In this document: positions 17,588 through 25,821 of the stretch, one piece after another
Layout: every line of letters begins with the position of its first letter
Numbering within the stretch: position 1 is the first letter of the stretch
Assembly: GCF_013778305.1 (NCBI RefSeq)
Contig: NZ_JACEIC010000002.1
Span: 2,815,669-2,879,668 of the forward strand
DNA: 64,000 nucleotides
DNA from: Nocardioides agri
Lineage (GTDB): Bacteria > Actinomycetota > Actinomycetes > Propionibacteriales > Nocardioidaceae
Direction of reading: 5' to 3'
The notes under the pieces: model-generated
The model's database searches: none
Told to the model about the DNA's origin: nothing
Seen by the model: only the letters and a program-made list of their open reading frames with translations
Translations under genes and position numbers: made by a program

Positions 17588-18088
17588 TCAGGAGATGATG
17601 GCGTCGACGGTCTTCTTCAACGCGCCGGGCTGCGCGGGGCTTCGGGGAGCCCGCTTCCGGGCTTCAGCCATCTGTGCACCGATCTCCTGGAGCACCTTGC
17701 GGCCCAGTGCCTCCCGCACCTGCGGGAACCACTCGTCCTCCTCTTCCTCGATGTGGTGCCGGACGTTCTCGATGAGGACCGTCGTCTTCGCGGTGAAGCG
17801 CTCGTCCTCCGGCTTCATGCCGGCGAGCTCCATGACGAGGACGTCTGCGACGTGGTGCTCCTCGTAGGACTCCAGGACGTCGTCCTCCAGGTCCGGCACG
17901 AGCTCCCGGACCCGGGGGTACATGACCTCGTTCTCGATGTAGGTGTGGACCGTGAGGAGCTCGATGATCTGGTCGACGAGCCTGCCCTTGGTCTTGTGGG
18001 CGGCGTCGCCAGCGCCCTCGAAGGCGCGGAACGCGCGCAAGATCTGCTTGTGGTCGTCCTTCAGCATCACGATCGCGTCAGTGGACAT
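17588..18088 (-). CDS. Hemerythrin HHE domain protein
   Basis: A 166-residue helical protein with the HHE metal-ligand pattern of four-helix di-iron hemerythrins: DDHKQILRAF, HTYIENEVMYPRV, EEHHVADVLV and HHIEEEEDEWFP. These supply His and Glu/Asp ligands for two irons. Bacterial hemerythrins of this type bind oxygen or nitric oxide, or scavenge iron. A Lys/Arg-rich tail follows residue 145. A perfect GGGGTA-G-TACCCC palindrome sits about 107 bases upstream (18195-18207) and may control it. Confidence 0.88.
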   Translation of the reverse strand: MSTDAIVMLKDDHKQILRAFRAFEGAGDAAHKTKGRLVDQIIELLTVHTYIENEVMYPRVRELVPDLEDDVLESYEEHHVADVLVMELAGMKPEDERFTAKTTVLIENVRHHIEEEEDEWFPQVREALGRKVLQEIGAQMAEARKRAPRSPAQPGALKKTVDAIIS

Positions 18089-18412
18089 GGTGAGTCTCCT
18101 GGAGGTTGGGTGGGCGTGGGCGGCCGGAGGGTCGCCAGCTGGAGGGGTCGAGCGGCGGGGGCCGCCGGGGGAGACCGCTCAGTCAGCGGCTGCCGGGGTA
18201 GTACCCCTGAATCCCGGGAAGCAACGCCCGGCGGGGATCGGCGCTCGACCAGACGGGTTGTCGACGCCTCACCCCCACAGGTGGGCGTGGCTGTCCCCAG
18301 TGCGGGCACCGGAAGGGTGCGCAGCGCCCTCGCGTAGCGCCGCCTCCTCCCCGCTCATGCAGCGGGCGACCATCAGGGTCGGAGAGAGGCCGCCACTATC
18401 AAGGAGACCTTC
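18089..18412. other. Intergenic region with a GGGGTAGTACCCC palindrome
   Basis: This 324-base divergent gap between the hemerythrin and a small membrane protein holds no credible gene. Its one clear element is GGGGTA-G-TACCCC at 18195-18207, a 6-bp perfect inverted repeat about one base. AAGGAG near 18400 is the ribosome site of the small downstream gene. The position suits a regulator acting on both genes. Confidence 0.5.
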
Positions 18413-18694
18413 ATGGCCACCGCCACTGCCCACAACGACGCCACCTACACCACCGGACGGCGCGTCAGCACCGAGACGAAGGCGTCCTTCAAGACCACCG
18501 AGATGATCGCGTACGTCGTGGTCGCCATCGGCGTCCTCACCGCGTCCGCCGTCGTCGACAGCGAAGACTTCGGCGCCCAGGACGCATGGTTCCTCGTCAC
18601 GCTGCTGACCATCGGCTACATGATCAGCCGCGGGCTCGCGAAGTCCGGCAGCCGCGACTTCTACGACGACGTCACCAAGCACGACCACCGCTGA
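18413..18694 (+). CDS. Small membrane protein of unknown function
   Basis: A 93-residue protein with a polar Thr/Ser-rich N-terminus (about 35 residues), two hydrophobic helices (about 39-53 and 63-77) and a charged tail RDFYDDVTKHDHR. AAGGAGA is well placed before ATG 18413. The family is unrecognised. It is divergent from the hemerythrin gene and may share the palindromic site between them. Confidence 0.7.
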   Translation: MATATAHNDATYTTGRRVSTETKASFKTTEMIAYVVVAIGVLTASAVVDSEDFGAQDAWFLVTLLTIGYMISRGLAKSGSRDFYDDVTKHDHR

Positions 18695-18843
18695 CCCCAG
18701 AGACACGTCAGCGACTCCGACGCCCCGCCGCCCGTGACGGGTGGCGGGGCGTCGTCGTCGAGCGTCGTGGGCCCGGCGCGGGAGCCGCGGCCGGTGCTGT
18801 CGAGGGTCGCGGTCACGGCGACGACGAAGCGGTCCCGACGTCC

Positions 18844-19158
18844 TCAGTGGGTCAGCTCGAGGCCGACCACGCAGCCCACCAGGCCGAGCAGCAGCAGGAC
18901 CTTCGCGACACTCACCGGCTCGTCGCCGGTGACCATGCCGAAGCCGACCGTGAGGGCGGCGCCGATGCCCACCCAGATCGCGTACGACGTGCCGGTCGGC
19001 AGCGTCCGCATCGCGTAGGCCAGGCCGAGCATGCTGGCGACGAGCGCCGCGGCGAACACCGCCGACGGCACGAGGCGCGTGAAGCCGTCGGCCCTCCCGA
19101 GGGCGACCGCCCAGACGGCCTCCAGCACACCGGCGAGCACGAGCACGAACCAGGCCAT
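18844..19158 (-). CDS. SMR-family exporter, probably a guanidinium exporter (Gdx/SugE type)
   Basis: A 104-residue four-helix protein of the small multidrug resistance family. It has MAWFVLVLAGVLEAVWAVAL with the essential membrane Glu (E13) and TGTSYAIWVGIGAALT, hallmarks of the SugE/Gdx branch. These antiporters export guanidinium in exchange for protons and work as dimers. A guanidine-III riboswitch at 19173-19213 lies directly upstream, which makes guanidinium the likely substrate. ATG 19158 is set by the AGGAG site 7 bases upstream and the family start; the frame is open further. Confidence 0.9.
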   Translation of the reverse strand: MAWFVLVLAGVLEAVWAVALGRADGFTRLVPSAVFAAALVASMLGLAYAMRTLPTGTSYAIWVGIGAALTVGFGMVTGDEPVSVAKVLLLLGLVGCVVGLELTH

Positions 19159-19172
19159 GACTGACTCCTCAT

Positions 19173-19213
19173 GGCCGTCTTGTCGCGTCCCGGGTACGGC
19201 TCCCTCGTCCGGC
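19173..19213 (-). promoter_or_regulatory. Guanidine-III (ykkC-III) riboswitch
   Basis: On the minus strand the sequence contains CCGGACGAGG, then GCCGTACCCGG, then GACAAGACGGCC. These are the three conserved blocks of the ykkC-III aptamer in the same order and spacing, forming CCGG/CCGG and GCCG/CGGC pairs as a pseudoknot. The GAGGAG ribosome site of the SMR exporter follows 3 bases after the last helix, so guanidine binding could control ribosome access. This is recognition by eye against the remembered consensus. Confidence 0.88.
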
Positions 19214-19326
19214 AGCCGCGCTGCGGCTGACCCCTCGAGCCTAGGCGGCGGTCGAGGAAAGGTAAAAACGGGCGAACATCGACCGAAAAGTGGGCCGTGA
19301 CGGCGGTCACGTGTGAGGATCCGGCC

Positions 19327-21771
19327 ATGCGTCACCGACCGGTCCTCACCTCGCTCAGCGTCGTCGCCCTCCTGGGCGGCCTGCTCGCCGTCACCGCACC
19401 CCAGGTGACCGCGGCCCCGTCGCCCGCGGCACCCGCGCCCGTCCGTGCCGGAGAGGCGCGCGCGGTCGTCACCGCTCCCGTCGGCGGCGACTGGTCGGTG
19501 CGGTTCGTCGACGACGGTGCGACCGTGCTGGCGAGCGTCGAGGAGGACGCCGTCGCGCTGCTCACCGCGGCCGGCCGCGTGCCCGCCGACCACGTGCTCT
19601 CCACCCGGGGCAGCACCGTCGAGCTCGGCACCGCCGACCCCGCGCTGACCGCAACGGTGCAGGTCGCTCGGGCAGGGTCAGGCGCGTTCGAGGTCACCGC
19701 GACCGGTCACGGCGCCGGCATCACCGGCGTCTCGCTCGACCTCGGCGCCGGCCGCACCGAGCACTACCTCGGCCTCGGCGAGCGCTCGGACGCCGTGGAC
19801 CACCGCGGTCGCTCCGTCCTCAACCGGGTCCTCGACGGCCCGTACACGCCGACCCAGGCCAAGCTCATCGACCAGCTGGTGCCGAAGCCCGGCCAGGGCG
19901 TCACCCCGGACGCGACGTACTTCCCGATCCCGTGGTTCCTCTCGACGACCGGGTACGGCGTGCTCGTCGACAACGACGAGGACAGCACGTTCGAGCTCGC
20001 CACCAAGGCGCACCCCCAGGTCAACCGCGTCACCGTGCAGTCCGACCGCCTCGCCGTGCGGGTCTTCCTCGGCCCGACGCCCGCTCGCGCGCTGGCCCGG
20101 ATGACCGGGGCGATCGGCCGCCAGCCGAAGCCGACGACGCCCGCGGTGTACGGCGCCTGGTACCAGGCGCGCAGCGACGTGACGACCGAGGTCGAGCAGC
20201 AGCGCGCGAGCGGCGTGCCCCTCTCCGTGGCGCAGACCTACACCCACTACCTGCCGTGCGGCGACCAGGTCGCCGAGCGCGAGCAGGCGCGGACGAAGGC
20301 CCTCCACGACCGTGGGGTCTCGGTGACGACGTACTTCAACCCGATGGTGTGCGTGAAGTACCACGCCGCCTACGACCCGGGGCTGGCCGCCGGTGCGTTC
20401 ACGCGCAACCCCGACGGCTCGGCGCTGACCTACCCCTACAACACCGCCAGCCACTTCGAGGTCTCGCAGGTCGACTTCTCGGCGCCGGCCGGGCGCGAGC
20501 TCTTCCAGCGGCTGCTCGGCGAGTCCGTCGCCGACGGCTACGACGGGTGGATGGAGGACTTCGGCGAGTACACGCCGCAGAACGCGGTCTCGGCCGACGG
20601 GACTCCCGGCCCGACGATGCACAACCGCTACGTCGAGCAGTACCACGCGACCGCCCGCGACTTCGAGGAGAAGGCGCCGCGGCCGCTGCTGCGCTACCAG
20701 CGATCGGGCTGGACCGGCGCGGTGAAGGAGTCCTCGATCGTCTGGGGCGGCGACCCGACGACGAACTGGGGCTTCGACGGCCTCACCTCCTCCGTGCGCC
20801 AGGGCCTGACGATGGGCACCTCCGGCGTCTCGATCTGGGGCCCCGACATCGGCGGCTTCTTCACGCTGCCGGGCGACGAGATGCCGAGCGACGAGCTGCT
20901 GGCGCGCTGGATCGAGTACGGCGCGTTCACCGGTGTCATGCGACTCCAGTCGGGTGGCATCTCGATGCTCTCCGCCGACGACCGGCCCGCGGTGACCGAC
21001 AAGGCGGTGGCGCCGGTCTGGAAGCGCTACACGCGCTTGCGCACCATGCTCTACCCCTACATCGCCGGCAGCCAGCAGGCCTACCACCGCACCGGTCTGC
21101 CGCTGATGCGCCACCTCGCCCTGACCAACCCGGCCGACGCCACGGCCGTGGAGACCGACGACCAGTACCTCTTCGGCGACGACCTGCTCGTCGCGCCGGT
21201 CACGAGGAAGGGCGCGACCTCCCGCCGGGTCTACCTCCCGCGCGGCCAGTGGCTCGAGCTCGCCCGCACCTGGCGGCTGCGCGGCGACGGCCGCCTCACC
21301 CTGGGCGCCGGCGAGGTCGTCGAGGGCAGGCGCACGGTGCGCGCCACCGCGCCGCTCGGCACGATCCCGCTCTACCTCCGAGCCGGCGCCGTCGTGCCGA
21401 TGCTGCCGCGCACGGTCGACACGCTCAGCGAGTACGACGGACCCGGGATCGAGCGGCTCGCCGACCGGGCCGACCGCCGTACCCTCCTCGCCGCGCCGGC
21501 CCCCGGCCGCTCCCGGGGCACGCTCGGGCCGGACGAGCGGCTGACCTCGACGGTCACCGACGCGGCGTGGGCGGTCACGCTGGACGCCCACCGGTCGCGC
21601 CGGTACGACGTGCAGGCCACGCTGGCCGGTCTGCCGAAGGGCTGGGAGCCCTGTGCCGTCCAGGCCGGCGGCCACCGGGTGCGGTTCGACTACGACGCCG
21701 CCCGGCGGGTGCTGGAGCTCTCCGCGACGGTCGGCGCCCGCGGCACGCTGCGGGTGACGGCCTGCCGCTGA
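19327..21771 (+). CDS. Secreted glycoside hydrolase family 31 enzyme
   Basis: An 814-residue protein with a Sec signal peptide (about residues 1-31, cut near VTAAPS), an N-terminal beta-sandwich, a GH31 barrel and C-terminal beta domains. The nucleophile is D411 in GWMEDFGEYTP and the acid/base is D476 in VWGGDPTTNW. The 65-residue spacing and the DFGE context resemble the sulfoquinovosidase-like GH31 branch, but the sulfonate-binding QQWxW motif is not seen, so the sugar is open (alpha-glucoside or alpha-xyloside are equally possible). ATG 19327 is preferred to an upstream GTG because the signal peptide begins there. Confidence 0.85.
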   Translation: MRHRPVLTSLSVVALLGGLLAVTAPQVTAAPSPAAPAPVRAGEARAVVTAPVGGDWSVRFVDDGATVLASVEEDAVALLTAAGRVPADHVLSTRGSTVELGTADPALTATVQVARAGSGAFEVTATGHGAGITGVSLDLGAGRTEHYLGLGERSDAVDHRGRSVLNRVLDGPYTPTQAKLIDQLVPKPGQGVTPDATYFPIPWFLSTTGYGVLVDNDEDSTFELATKAHPQVNRVTVQSDRLAVRVFLGPTPARALARMTGAIGRQPKPTTPAVYGAWYQARSDVTTEVEQQRASGVPLSVAQTYTHYLPCGDQVAEREQARTKALHDRGVSVTTYFNPMVCVKYHAAYDPGLAAGAFTRNPDGSALTYPYNTASHFEVSQVDFSAPAGRELFQRLLGESVADGYDGWMEDFGEYTPQNAVSADGTPGPTMHNRYVEQYHATARDFEEKAPRPLLRYQRSGWTGAVKESSIVWGGDPTTNWGFDGLTSSVRQGLTMGTSGVSIWGPDIGGFFTLPGDEMPSDELLARWIEYGAFTGVMRLQSGGISMLSADDRPAVTDKAVAPVWKRYTRLRTMLYPYIAGSQQAYHRTGLPLMRHLALTNPADATAVETDDQYLFGDDLLVAPVTRKGATSRRVYLPRGQWLELARTWRLRGDGRLTLGAGEVVEGRRTVRATAPLGTIPLYLRAGAVVPMLPRTVDTLSEYDGPGIERLADRADRRTLLAAPAPGRSRGTLGPDERLTSTVTDAAWAVTLDAHRSRRYDVQATLAGLPKGWEPCAVQAGGHRVRFDYDAARRVLELSATVGARGTLRVTACR

Positions 21772-21814
21772 CGTGGCGGCCAGCATCGACCGGCTTCTCC
21801 GCTACTCTCCGCCC

Positions 21815-22504
21815 GTGGGGATGAAGCGGCTGCTCAACGCCGGCGTGCTGAGTGCGCGCGGCTGGCTGGAGCGCGCCGGTGAGATCACGCCCGGCACGCG
21901 GGCGGCGGACCGGTTCGGCAGCTTCGGGGTGGACTCCTCGATCGGCTTCCCGGCCGCGACGCTGATGGGCACCCGCTCGATCCACCTCGGCACCGGCGTG
22001 CTGGTCGGCCGGCAGGTGACGCTCTCGGTCGGCTACGGCCCGGACGACCCGAACCTGCCCGAGCGGGGCCTGGTCATCGGCGACCGCTCGGTCATCGGCG
22101 CCCGGTGCAGCATCGTCGCCCACCGGTCGATCGAGATCGGCGACGACGTGTGGTTCGGGCAGGACATCTTCGTCTGCGACTCCAGCCACGGCTACCAGGA
22201 CCCGGACCTGCCGATCGGCGAGCAGTTCGGCGCCCACCAGCCGGTGCGGATCGGCTCCGGCACGTGGATCGGGCACGGCGCGATCATCCTGCCCGGCGCG
22301 CAGATCGGCCGGAACGTCACGGTCGCCGCCGGGTCCGTGGTGCGCGGCGAGGTCGCCGACCACTCGGTCGTGGGTGGGGCGCCCGCACGGCTGCTGCGGC
22401 ACCTGGAGCCCGGTGTCGGCTGGGTCGGCACGCGGGGCGACGTCCGGCCCGTGCTGCGCGGCCACTTCGGCGGCGCGGACGAGGCCGGCTTCGAGACCGC
22501 CTGA
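21815..22504 (+). CDS. Left-handed beta-helix acyltransferase
   Basis: A 229-residue protein with hexapeptide repeats from about residue 45 onward and the acetyltransferase pattern VWFGQDIFVCDSSHGYQDP, with the catalytic His in SSHGY, then WIGHGAIILPGAQIG and VVRGEVADHSVVGGAPAR. It resembles WbbJ-type O-acetyltransferases acting on sugars of surface polymers. GTG 21815 lies 6 bases after TACTCT, a leaderless-type start; the frame also opens at GTG 21773. It directly follows the GH31 gene. Confidence 0.8.
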   Translation: MGMKRLLNAGVLSARGWLERAGEITPGTRAADRFGSFGVDSSIGFPAATLMGTRSIHLGTGVLVGRQVTLSVGYGPDDPNLPERGLVIGDRSVIGARCSIVAHRSIEIGDDVWFGQDIFVCDSSHGYQDPDLPIGEQFGAHQPVRIGSGTWIGHGAIILPGAQIGRNVTVAAGSVVRGEVADHSVVGGAPARLLRHLEPGVGWVGTRGDVRPVLRGHFGGADEAGFETA

Positions 22505-23188
22505 CTACTGCAGCGAGCTGAGGACGCCGGCCACGAGGAAGCCGAGCACCGTCAGGAGCCCCGCGACCCGGCCCGCACGCTCGTAGGACTCCGGGACCAT
22601 CGAGTCAGCCAGCATCGTGAGCACCGCGCCGCCGGCGAAGGCGCTCGCGATCTCGCCGGTGTGGGAGCCGGTGTCGGCGACGAGGTAGCCGGCCATCGAG
22701 GCGACGCCGCACACGGCGGTCAGCGCGGCCCACATCACCGTGATCCGGCGCTCGCCGACGCCGGAGCCGCGCATGTCGATGGTGCCGGCCAGGCCCTCGG
22801 GGATGTTGGAGAGCAGCACCGCGGCGAGGAACGCGACGCTGATCTGGCCGCCGAGCGCCAGGCCGAGCCCGAGGATGAACGACTCCGGGATCCCGTCGAG
22901 CAGCGCGCCGAGGAAGAGCGCGACGCCGGAGCTGCCGCCGCGGTCGACCAGCCGCGCGCCGACGTAGTAGGAGAGCGCGCCGACGAGGAACGCGGCGCCG
23001 ATCTCCCAGCCCAGCTGGAGGTTCTCCTCCGGGATGAGCTCGTAGCCGACCGCGCTGATCAGCGTGCCGGCGCCGAAGGCCATCATCAGCCCGACCGTGC
23101 GCTTCGAGCGCCCCAGCGGGTTCGCGAGCGCCTGGCCGATGAGCAGCGAGCCCGCGGCCAGCAGGCCCCACAGGAGTGCCTGGCTCAC
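22505..23188 (-). CDS. ZIP-family metal transporter
   Basis: A 227-residue protein with about eight membrane segments. ZIP motifs are GALLDGIPESFILGLGL (helix 4, metal-binding His replaced by Asp) and LSNIPEGLAGT (helix 5), where the usual HNIPEG is SNIPEG. The family imports zinc, iron or manganese down a gradient; the altered ligands make the preferred metal uncertain. Its GTG start overlaps the phosphodiesterase stop by 4 bases, so the pair is coupled. It is convergent with the acyltransferase, with adjoining ends. Confidence 0.85.
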   Translation of the reverse strand: MSQALLWGLLAAGSLLIGQALANPLGRSKRTVGLMMAFGAGTLISAVGYELIPEENLQLGWEIGAAFLVGALSYYVGARLVDRGGSSGVALFLGALLDGIPESFILGLGLALGGQISVAFLAAVLLSNIPEGLAGTIDMRGSGVGERRITVMWAALTAVCGVASMAGYLVADTGSHTGEIASAFAGGAVLTMLADSMVPESYERAGRVAGLLTVLGFLVAGVLSSLQ

Positions 23189-24117
23189 ACGTGGCCCGGC
23201 AGGTCGAGCTCACCGGTGTAGAGCGGTGAGTCCTTGCGGGAGAGCAGCTCCCGCCGCTCCTCGGGCGACATCGCCTCGACCTGGGCGCGCACGTCGGACG
23301 GGAAGCCGCTGACCTCCGGCGCCTCGTCGACCGGCACGATGGTGTGCACCACGCGGTCGTCGTACAGGTGCACCATCGTCATCGCCTGGTGCCCGTCGAC
23401 GCCGGAGACGAAGCGCTCCAGCGGCGCGGGGTCGGAGGTGTAGCAGGTCGCGGACGCCACCGAGACCGGGATGCCGGCGAACGTGGAGTACGTCGAGTAG
23501 TGGAAGTGCCCGCCCATGATGCAGCGCACGTCCGAGCCCTCGAGGACGGCGGCGAGGCGGTCCTGCTCGAGCAGCTCGATGACCTCGGCGGCGGGCATCA
23601 TCGGGATCGGGATCGGCGGGTGGTGCAGCGCCAGGAGCGTGCCGTGCTCGGCCGGCGTGGCGAGCACGTCGGCCAGCCACGCCAGCTGCGCGTCGGAGAG
23701 CTCGCCGTGGTGGTAGCCCGGGACGCTGGTGTCGAGCGAGACGATCCGCAGCCCGTCGACCTCGTGGACGCGGTCCTGCGTCGCGTCGCTGTCGGTGCCG
23801 AAGAGCCCCTGGGCGTACGCCGCGCGCTCGTCGTGGTTGCCCATCACCCAGACGACCTCGGCCCCCATCTCGGCGGCGATCGGCTCGACCAGGCTGCGCA
23901 GCCGAGCGTAGGCCTCGGGCTCGGCCTTGTCGGCGAGGTCGCCGGTGAAGACCAGCGCCTGCGGGAGCGGGTCGAGCCGCGCGATCCGGGCGAGGGCGAG
24001 GGCGAGACCGATGTCGGGGTCGACCACGTCGTACTGCCGGGCGCCCGCGGCGAGCAGGTGCGGGTCGCTGAGGTGCGCGATGGTGTGCCGCGCTGCTGGG
24101 TACTGGCCGAACTGCAC
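23185..24117 (-). CDS. Calcineurin-like phosphodiesterase (CpdA type)
   Basis: A 310-residue metallophosphoesterase with the five blocks of the fold: HLSDPHL, FTGDLAD, WVMGNHDERA, LLALHHPP and MGGHFHYS. The arrangement fits class III cyclic-nucleotide phosphodiesterases (CpdA/Rv0805 type), which hydrolyse cAMP or related diesters at a di-metal centre. GTG 24117 lies 7 bases after TAGCGT, consistent with a leaderless message. It is divergent from the glycolate operon and coupled to the ZIP gene. Confidence 0.85.
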   Translation of the reverse strand: MQFGQYPAARHTIAHLSDPHLLAAGARQYDVVDPDIGLALALARIARLDPLPQALVFTGDLADKAEPEAYARLRSLVEPIAAEMGAEVVWVMGNHDERAAYAQGLFGTDSDATQDRVHEVDGLRIVSLDTSVPGYHHGELSDAQLAWLADVLATPAEHGTLLALHHPPIPIPMMPAAEVIELLEQDRLAAVLEGSDVRCIMGGHFHYSTYSTFAGIPVSVASATCYTSDPAPLERFVSGVDGHQAMTMVHLYDDRVVHTIVPVDEAPEVSGFPSDVRAQVEAMSPEERRELLSRKDSPLYTGELDLPGHV

Positions 24118-24228
24118 GCCCGTCACGCTACCGGTCGGGACGCCGGGAGCCGTTGCGGTCGCGCCGGTGCCGTGCGACGGTGCCGAGGACACACCGCCAC
24201 CAACCTCTCGGGATCGGAGTGGGCGCTC

Positions 24229-25821
24229 ATGGACGTGCCGGACGGCGTGCAGGTCACCGGGCCGATCGAGGACCGGTACGACGAGGTCCTCTCCCGCGAC
24301 GCGCTCGAGCTGGTCGCGCGGCTGCACCGCGAGCTCGACGGCCGGCGGCGCGAGCTGTTGGCCCGCCGGGGTGAGCGGGTCCGCCAGATCGCCGACGGCG
24401 GGACGCTCGACTTCCTCGAGGAGACCCGCTCGGTCCGGGAGGACCCCGACTGGCAGGTCGCCGCCCCCGCGCCGGGCCTGGTCGACCGCCGGGTCGAGAT
24501 CACCGGCCCGACGGACCGGAAGATGACCATCAACGCGCTCAACTCCGGCGCCAAGGTCTGGCTCGCCGACCACGAGGACGCCAACACCCCGCTGTGGGAG
24601 AACGTCGTGGGCGGCCAGCTCAACCTGCTCGACTCGATCACCGGCGACATCGACTTCACGAGCCCCGAGGGCAAGGAGTACAAGCTCAGGTCCGACGGCG
24701 AGCTGGCCACGATCGTCGTCCGTCCGCGCGGCTGGCACCTGCCGGAGAAGCACGTGCTCGTCGACGGCGAGCCGACGTCCGGCGGCCTGGTCGACTACGC
24801 GCTCTACCTGACCGCCTGCGGGCAGCGGCAGCTCGACCGCGGCCTCGGCCCGTACTTCTACCTGCCGAAGATGGAGTCCCACCTCGAGGCGCGGTTGTGG
24901 AACGAGGCGTTCCTCATCGGCCAGGACCACCTCGGCCTGCCGCGGGGCACGATCCGGGCGACGGTCCTCATCGAGACCTACCCGGCGGCGTTCGAGATGG
25001 AGGAGATCCTCTACGAGCTCCGCGAGCACTCGGCCGGGCTCAACGCCGGCCGCTGGGACTACATGTTCAGCGTCATCAAGTGCTTCCGCACCCGCGGCCG
25101 CGACTACCTCCTGCCCGACCGCAACTCGGTGACGATGACGGTGCCCTTCATGCGGGCCTACACCGAGCTGCTGGTGCGCACCTGCCACAAGCGCGGCGCG
25201 CACGCGATCGGCGGGATGGCGGCGTTCATCCCGAGCAAGGACGAGGAGCGCAACGCCCTCGCCTTCACCAAGCTCACCGAGGACAAGACCCGCGAGGCCG
25301 GCGACGGCTTCGACGGCTCCTGGGTCGCGCACCCCGGCATGGTCGAGGCCTGCCGCGAGGCCTTCGACAAGGTCCTCGGCGACCGGCCCAACCAGCGCGA
25401 CCGGCTGCGCGAGGACGTCCACGTCACCGCCGACGACCTGCTCGACGTGCGGTCGACGCCCGGCGAGATCACCGAGCATGGGCTGCGCAACAACGTCGCC
25501 GTCGGCATCCGCTACCTGGAGTCGTGGTTGCGCGGGTCGGGGGCGGTCGGCATCTTCGGACTGATGGAGGACGCCGCGACCGCCGAGATCTCACGCAGCC
25601 AGGTGTGGCAGTGGCTGGACAACGACGTCGTGCTCGCCGACGGCACCCAGGTCACCACCGAGCTGGTCGAGACGATGATCGGCGAGGAGCTCGACAAGGC
25701 CCGCGAGGAGCTCGGCCCGGAGGGCCGCTGGGACGACGCCCGCGCGCTCTACACCGAGCTCGCGCTGGCCGACGAGTACGCCGACTTCCTCACCCTCTCG
25801 GCCTACGAGCGGATGCCATGA
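24229..25821 (+). CDS. aceB: Malate synthase A
   Basis: A 530-residue malate synthase of the A type. Signature segments are ITGPTDRKMTINALNSGAK, WLADHEDANTPLW, RATVLIETYPAAFEMEEILY, RWDYMFSVIK and GGMAAFIPS. It condenses glyoxylate with acetyl-CoA to malate. ATG 24229 has GGAG about 10 bases upstream and matches the family start. It leads an operon with glcDEF and a permease: the next start overlaps its stop by 4 bases, so its job here is to consume glyoxylate made from glycolate. No isocitrate lyase gene is in the window. Confidence 0.95.
   Translation: MDVPDGVQVTGPIEDRYDEVLSRDALELVARLHRELDGRRRELLARRGERVRQIADGGTLDFLEETRSVREDPDWQVAAPAPGLVDRRVEITGPTDRKMTINALNSGAKVWLADHEDANTPLWENVVGGQLNLLDSITGDIDFTSPEGKEYKLRSDGELATIVVRPRGWHLPEKHVLVDGEPTSGGLVDYALYLTACGQRQLDRGLGPYFYLPKMESHLEARLWNEAFLIGQDHLGLPRGTIRATVLIETYPAAFEMEEILYELREHSAGLNAGRWDYMFSVIKCFRTRGRDYLLPDRNSVTMTVPFMRAYTELLVRTCHKRGAHAIGGMAAFIPSKDEERNALAFTKLTEDKTREAGDGFDGSWVAHPGMVEACREAFDKVLGDRPNQRDRLREDVHVTADDLLDVRSTPGEITEHGLRNNVAVGIRYLESWLRGSGAVGIFGLMEDAATAEISRSQVWQWLDNDVVLADGTQVTTELVETMIGEELDKAREELGPEGRWDDARALYTELALADEYADFLTLSAYERMP

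Noticed and set aside
19327..21771. Sulfoquinovosidase call for the GH31 enzyme
   Set aside because: Nucleophile context and acid/base spacing fit, but the sulfonate-recognition QQWxW motif is not visible and no sulfoquinovose genes are nearby.
24118..24228. Riboswitch in front of malate synthase
   Set aside because: No conserved glycine or other known aptamer core could be traced in the 111-base gap.
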